From a virus, in the IMG/VR virus record IMGVR_UViG_3300008266_001149, positions 1 through 27,592 of that record: 27,592 nt of DNA; one strand, 5' to 3'. The notes under the pieces were generated by a model that saw nothing but the letters and a program-made list of their open reading frames with translations, was not told the DNA's origin and ran no database searches. This document shows positions 23,801-27,592 of this stretch, piece after piece. The translations under genes and the position numbers were made by a program. How positions within the stretch are numbered: the stretch's first letter is position 1; each line of letters starts with the position of its first letter.

Positions 23801-25000
23801 TTATCCAACATAAATACGTAATGGTGCTTTTGATAACAATTCCATCATCTGAGTTGCTTCAGCATTTTGTCGTGTTAACATTTGCTCTTTTGTCATTTTT
23901 TCTAAAAATTCTCGAAGTTGTGTTATCAATTCACCTTTTTCGGTTTGTCCTTGTGAAACTAAATCAGAACCGTTAAGTGTTACTTCGCCATTGGGTATAG
24001 GTACTGATGAATATTTATTACGTACATAACCTAACATTTCTTTTACAAGTGCAATACCATATCTCAATATCCAAGCACGCCCCATATCATTAATGCTACT
24101 GTAGGTTTGATAGGTATATGGTATATTTGATGCGTCACTTACAACACCGTTTAGAAGTGCTGTATTACCAAATAAAACAGCTTGTTTGTTTTTTTCTTCT
24201 TCAAACAAGAATTCAAACCAAACTTGTCCGTAAAATGGAGTTGCAGCTGTACCTTGCGTTCCTGGTACGGGATAAATACGTATATCGTCGCCATGTATAT
24301 CAAAAGAAAAATGTGACTTACGTATTTGATCGTTAAATTCAATTGCTTGTAATCGAAGTAAATCTGCGTGAATTGGCATCATCATGAAATTTACCGATGG
24401 AGAAAATCCACCAAAATCAAATGCATCCAATAAGCCTTGAGAACCTAAACCAGTACCAACATATGGATCAAAGTAACGAATAATTGCCGGTGGTGGATTA
24501 TGTAACACGCGTCGTATTTCAATTGAACTTGTATTACTTAAAGTTATTCCTAATGATGCAGATACTGCTTCTCTAATACTATACGTTTGTTTGCCATTAA
24601 CTACATCAAATGAAGCAGAATACCATCTTACATTTCCTCCAGATTCGGCTTCAGTTCCATATGCTTTACTTAATTTAACAATATAAGATAATGAATTGCC
24701 AATTGGTCGACCCGTTAAACCTTGAGATCCTAAAAAATCAGAACCTGTTGGTAATCCCATGGTACTAACCAATGAATTAACAATATTAACTTGATTAACT
24801 TGATTTGAATATTCAATTACTGATTGTTCAAAAGCTGTATAAAAATTTACATTATATCCTACAACTCGTGCTGCTGCTACTGCAAATTTATCTGCATGGT
24901 CTTGGAACATTGGATCGGTGTCGAAATATCCAAATGGTGTTGAACCAGTAGTAAATGATGAGCTACCAGGCCATATTGGTTTATCTACACTATAATCCAT
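23801..25000 (-). CDS. 13: Neck protein / head completion (gp13-like)
   Basis: This 399-residue protein starts at ATG 25000 with AAGGA upstream; it is longer than T4 gp13 (309). The last 97 residues carry the recognisable gp13 pattern: INDMGRAWILRYGIALVKEM, then VPIPNGEVTLNGSDLVSQGQ, TEKGELITQLREFLEKM and a short closing strand. The middle has FMMMPIHADLLRLQAIEFND and DIHGDDIRIYPVP, matching the beta-sandwich part of cyanophage gp13 proteins. It would join the portal to the neck after packaging. It follows the PhoH gene with a repeated motif copy between them, so a transcription start for the neck genes is likely. Confidence 0.76.
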   Translation of the reverse strand: MDYSVDKPIWPGSSSFTTGSTPFGYFDTDPMFQDHADKFAVAAARVVGYNVNFYTAFEQSVIEYSNQVNQVNIVNSLVSTMGLPTGSDFLGSQGLTGRPIGNSLSYIVKLSKAYGTEAESGGNVRWYSASFDVVNGKQTYSIREAVSASLGITLSNTSSIEIRRVLHNPPPAIIRYFDPYVGTGLGSQGLLDAFDFGGFSPSVNFMMMPIHADLLRLQAIEFNDQIRKSHFSFDIHGDDIRIYPVPGTQGTAATPFYGQVWFEFLFEEEKNKQAVLFGNTALLNGVVSDASNIPYTYQTYSSINDMGRAWILRYGIALVKEMLGYVRNKYSSVPIPNGEVTLNGSDLVSQGQTEKGELITQLREFLEKMTKEQMLTRQNAEATQMMELLSKAPLRIYVG

Positions 25001-25007
25001 GGAAATT

Positions 25008-25024
25008 CCTTTTTATATAAATAT
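25008..25024 (-). promoter_or_regulatory. Repeated late-promoter-like motif before the gp13-like gene
   Basis: The coding strand reads ATATTTATATAAAAAGG and begins on the last base of the PhoH stop codon. It ends seven bases before ATG 25000, with the AAGGA ribosome site at its 3' edge. Confidence 0.5.
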
Positions 25025-25689
25025 CAATATCTTTCATTTAAGAGTCGCAAAATTTCATCTAATGCTGCATGACGATGATTATCTGTTAAAATAATTTCAT
25101 TAACAAACTGAGACTTAGTTAGTTTTGGAACTTCGTGAACTGCTGAATCATTTGCAAATTTTAAATCTATTTGATATCTATCTCCAGTTAATATCATGAT
25201 GCTATCTTTACCTAATCTAGATAAAACCATTTGTAATTGTTGTTTAGTTAAGTTTTGAAACTCATCTACAATACAAATTGCATTATCAAAAGTTCTGCCT
25301 CGAAAATGTGCTAAAGAAACTAATTCAATGTTTTCTTCTTTTTCCATTTTGTCTAATATTTCCGGTTTATTATAAACTTTACGCATATTGCTACGTAATG
25401 GAACTAGCCACGGATCCATTTTTTCTGCCAATGAACCGGGCAAAAATCCATTGTCTTCATTTGATACCGTAGGACGTGTTATAATAATTTTATTGATTCT
25501 TCGTTTAAAAAACATATCCAATGCAATTTGAACTGCTAACAATGTTTTACCAGAACCGGCTTTTCCTAAAACAAAGTTAAATGGCGTTTCTATTATTTTT
25601 GCCTTTGCTTCTTTTTGTTCTTCTGAAAGTGAAATTGAATATTTAATATCATTCTTAGGTGGAGTTTTTTCCTTATTTTGAGTAGCCAT
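25024..25689 (-). CDS. phoH: PhoH-like ATPase
   Basis: This 221-residue cytoplasmic P-loop protein carries Walker A GKAGSGKT (residues 42-49), Walker B ICIVDEFQN (138-146) and the helicase-type motif LTGDRYQIDL (167-176). TRPTVSNEDNGFLPG (71-85) and LTDNHRH (201-207) complete the PhoH pattern. It therefore keeps all the residues expected for ATP hydrolysis. The start ATG 25689 has AGGA six bases upstream. PhoH-like genes are common in marine phages, and the family is linked to RNA processing or phosphate-starvation response, but its phage role is unsettled. Its position between capsid and neck genes suggests late expression. The short N-terminus shows no fused nuclease domain. Confidence 0.93.
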   Translation of the reverse strand: MATQNKEKTPPKNDIKYSISLSEEQKEAKAKIIETPFNFVLGKAGSGKTLLAVQIALDMFFKRRINKIIITRPTVSNEDNGFLPGSLAEKMDPWLVPLRSNMRKVYNKPEILDKMEKEENIELVSLAHFRGRTFDNAICIVDEFQNLTKQQLQMVLSRLGKDSIMILTGDRYQIDLKFANDSAVHEVPKLTKSQFVNEIILTDNHRHAALDEILRLLNERY

Positions 25690-25704
25690 AACTTGTCCTT
25701 TTTT

Positions 25705-25980
25705 TTAATGTAATTTTGTAAGTGTCGATTCTTGTAGAGTCATGTCTTTAAGTGTTTCAATTTTACCTAAACACATTTTTCTAACTGCGTGAAATGATTC
25801 TCTAGGAGAATATGGAGTCATGATTTTTATTGTAACACGTTCTTTATCTGGTCCTAAATCTTGTTCAATATGAACCATTAAAACTAAACGTACTGCACGA
25901 ATTCTGTCTAATACGTCAATTAATCGACCATCATAACGAATAATCGCTTCCATGGAATATTTGTTTCTTTCTACTGCCAT
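25705..25980 (-). CDS. Small ferredoxin-like-fold candidate of unknown function
   Basis: This protein of 91 residues lies between capsid and PhoH genes. The N-terminal half, SMEAIIRYDGRLIDVLDRIR followed by AVRLVLMVHIEQDLG, then a strand RVTIKIMTPY and a helix FHAVRKMCLGKIETLKDM, gives a beta-alpha-beta-beta-alpha order. This resembles small ferredoxin-like proteins found near the head genes of environmental phages. I recognise no specific family or function. It has no Shine-Dalgarno sequence, and the repeated motif ends two bases before the ATG, so it may be translated from a nearly leaderless message. It is probably the first gene of the unit that follows the capsid terminator. Confidence 0.72.
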   Translation of the reverse strand: MAVERNKYSMEAIIRYDGRLIDVLDRIRAVRLVLMVHIEQDLGPDKERVTIKIMTPYSPRESFHAVRKMCLGKIETLKDMTLQESTLTKLH

Positions 25981-25982
25981 AT

Positions 25983-25997
25983 CTTTATAATAAATAT
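25983..25997 (-). promoter_or_regulatory. Repeated late-promoter-like motif after the capsid terminator
   Basis: The coding strand reads ATATTTATTATAAAG, a variant of the shared motif. It lies just downstream of the capsid terminator and two bases before ATG 25980. Confidence 0.5.
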
Positions 25998-26006
25998 TTG
26001 AATAGT

Positions 26007-26036
26007 AAAAAAGGGATGACCGGAGCCACCCCTTTT
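26007..26036 (-). terminator. Rho-independent terminator after the major capsid gene
   Basis: The coding strand forms a 12-bp stem (AAAAGGGGTGGC with GTCATCCCTTTT, two G-T pairs) closed by a TCCG tetraloop and followed by a T-run. It lies 50 bases after the capsid stop. The 50-base spacer between is AT-rich with no gene. Confidence 0.85.
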
Positions 26037-26086
26037 CCTTAATTAGTTAAGTCTTTAAATCAATTAAAAATTAATTCAATTAACTA

Positions 26087-27592
26087 TTAAAGAGTTTCTA
26101 ATCCACGTACATATACTTTACCGTAGAACTCTGGACGAACCACTTTCTTAGCGTAACGTGTCATAACACCTTTACGTGGAGTGAAATTAACTGGATCGTA
26201 TACCAATGGAGTCATGATAAGTGGAATATACGGACTAAATACAGCACCTGTTTCAAGGAATTGACTTCCTCTGAAGCCCATAAGGATGATGTTTTCTTTC
26301 ATGTATGGGTTTTTGTATACCGTATAACGATTATTGATTGCACCAATTTTTTGAACACCGGCAGCAAATTCTAATTTAGTACCATCTGTGTCTGCAGCAA
26401 ATCCCGGGATAGACTCAAGAATAGTTGCTACTGCAGGAGATGTAACTAAGAAATTAGCACCACCACGTAATGTTTTTTGGTGAATCTTGTTACTTACTTT
26501 TTGAAGTTTAGTACCAAGAGTCTGGAACCATCCGCCTTGAGTGTTATAGAATCCACCATTCGTAGCAGTTTGTGCTAAGAAATTAGTACCTGTCCAAATT
26601 TCATTGTTAATAGCTGACCAATACTCAGTTGTTGGAGCTGCTGCAATCAACATATCAAGGATTTCAAGATCGATTTCCATTGATACATACTCAGAAAGCA
26701 TTGAAGTCAATTCAGCTTCAGCATCAATTGAGTGATAAGCGTTCAAATCTTGAGCAAACTCAGGTGTCCAAACTGCTTTCAACTTACGTGTTTTAGCAAC
26801 GATTGGCTCTGATTGAAGCTCTAGGTTCAATTCTGGGATGTCAATATCTGTACCATCATCGATACCTGTATTAGCACCTGATCCTTTAAATGGATTAGTA
26901 TCTTCAAAATCACCTCTTGTAATATCAGTTGGTTGTTTGCTATATGTTACTGTATAATTAGCAGTACCATTTAAGTTTGCAGACGCTGAAACTACAAATT
27001 CAATTTTACCAGTTGACGCATTAAATTTAGTAAATGCAGGAACATTCATTGCAGTGGTTAAATTTGAACCAGATGCTAATGTAAATGATCTAACTGCAGT
27101 TAAATCTGCGCTTGTTAATGAACCAGTTGATACATAAACAACTGAATATCCTGTTAATGCATTTGTATATGCAGAATCAAAATTAACTGAACCTGAACCT
27201 GCAGATGCAGCTGAAGCAGTTGTTGCAGCAACGCCAGTCGCAGTTGCATCATTAATTGAATACCCGAAACGACCTGCGCCATAAAGACCTCCTGTTGGAT
27301 CGCCAGTTGTATTAGTTACACCGAATAATGAATCATCAGATTCAGGTGAACCAAATGGATGCCCGTTAGTAGATACTGGATCTGCTTGATCTGAAGTAAA
27401 TCCTGGCTGAGCTGTACCATATTTAAAGTCTAAGTAAAATACTAGACCTGATGGCAAGTTCATTGGTTGTACTGATACAAATTCTTTTGCAGCAAATTCA
27501 GCAAAGATACGACGTACCAATGGAAGTGCTACACCAGCCCACTCTTCAGATCCTTCTGCTGTACCTGTTTGTGAAGCTTCTTTTACTAATTG
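26087..27592 (-). CDS. 23: Major capsid protein (gp23-like), N-terminus outside window
   Basis: The frame is open to the window edge, giving 501 residues; no internal start is needed. A TTG at 27520 is only an internal Leu in ALPLVRRIFAEFAAKEFV. The pattern VSVQPMNLPSGLVFYLDFKYG closely matches gp23 (V.VQPMN.P.GL.F.L). Further hallmarks are AVWTPEFAQDLNAYHSIDAE, MLSEYVSMEIDLEILDML, KISNKIHQ-like KVSNKIHQKTLRGGANFLVT and a C-terminal GVMTRYAKKVVRPEFYGKVY. An Ala/Ser/Thr-rich beta-like insertion lies at about 110-210 of the visible part and may be a surface domain. The prohead-protease site expected in gp23 would be upstream of the window. A terminator follows. It builds the icosahedral head shell. 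Confidence 0.95.
   Translation of the reverse strand, partial: QLVKEASQTGTAEGSEEWAGVALPLVRRIFAEFAAKEFVSVQPMNLPSGLVFYLDFKYGTAQPGFTSDQADPVSTNGHPFGSPESDDSLFGVTNTTGDPTGGLYGAGRFGYSINDATATGVAATTASAASAGSGSVNFDSAYTNALTGYSVVYVSTGSLTSADLTAVRSFTLASGSNLTTAMNVPAFTKFNASTGKIEFVVSASANLNGTANYTVTYSKQPTDITRGDFEDTNPFKGSGANTGIDDGTDIDIPELNLELQSEPIVAKTRKLKAVWTPEFAQDLNAYHSIDAEAELTSMLSEYVSMEIDLEILDMLIAAAPTTEYWSAINNEIWTGTNFLAQTATNGGFYNTQGGWFQTLGTKLQKVSNKIHQKTLRGGANFLVTSPAVATILESIPGFAADTDGTKLEFAAGVQKIGAINNRYTVYKNPYMKENIILMGFRGSQFLETGAVFSPYIPLIMTPLVYDPVNFTPRKGVMTRYAKKVVRPEFYGKVYVRGLETL

Noticed and set aside
24151-24342. A 63-codon minus-strand frame inside the gp13-like gene.
   Set aside because: It is another frame of the gp13-like gene, with Lys/Leu/Tyr-rich composition and no ribosome site.
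26037-26086. Repeated TTAATT-type sequences between the capsid stop and terminator, considered as a second regulatory site.
   Set aside because: It is simple AT-rich spacer with no stem, T-run or motif copy of its own.
26087-27520. TTG 27520 as start of the capsid protein.
   Set aside because: The frame is open and conserved up to the window edge, so the gene is truncated by the window and does not start there.

Overview
The window is part of the late (virion) region of a tailed phage with a contractile, T4-type tail. It is AT-rich, densely packed and coded entirely on the minus strand, so it is read here from right to left. Supporting this are recognisable versions of T4 gp23 (major capsid), gp13/gp14/gp15 (neck and tail completion), gp18 (sheath), gp19 (tube), gp26/gp51-like (hub assembly), a tape measure and baseplate proteins. 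Proteins are diverged from T4, and the left end carries the start of a family A DNA polymerase rather than the family B gp43 of T4. This suggests a distant T4 relative ('far-T4' type, as in uncultured marine myoviruses and Rhodothermus phage RM378). The host cannot be read from this sequence. The taxonomic placement is inferred from remembered protein patterns, not from a search.

Layout in transcription order. (1) 27592-26087: major capsid protein, 5' end outside the window, followed by a strong terminator. (2) 25980-22045: a 91-aa unknown, a PhoH-like ATPase, then gp13-, gp14- and gp15-like genes with tightly coupled junctions. (3) 22045-12243: an adsorption/fibre module inserted between gp15 and gp18. 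It holds a repeat-rich fibre gene that appears split by a frameshift (22045-17613), a 96-aa unknown, and four tandem paralogues of a beta-helix-like protein, the third lacking a start codon. (4) 12195-7725: a coiled-coil protein, sheath, tube, and the overlapping gp26/gp51-like pair. (5) 7706-773: tape measure, a large tube-cap/baseplate protein, a LysM-like gp53 analogue, a large hub protein and a small protein whose C-terminus lies in another frame. (6) 745-1: family A DNA polymerase, running off the window.

Regulation visible in the sequence: a near-identical AT-rich motif (coding strand CATATTTATAATAAAG and variants) sits 1-20 nt before seven genes, and three of its copies follow perfect or near-perfect terminators (after capsid, sheath and tube). 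This looks like a phage late-promoter series that separates the high-copy proteins. Other genes are linked by stop/start overlaps or by Shine-Dalgarno sequences nested in the preceding stop.

The most notable observations are: the repeated motif and its orientation relative to the T4 late octamer; a T6 run in the gp26/gp51-like overlap that could be a tail-chaperone frameshift site; the tandem paralogue array with a start-less member; and three places where clearly coding sequence continues in another frame. Each of those three could be removed by a single A insertion or deletion, so sequence error must be excluded before any biological reading.
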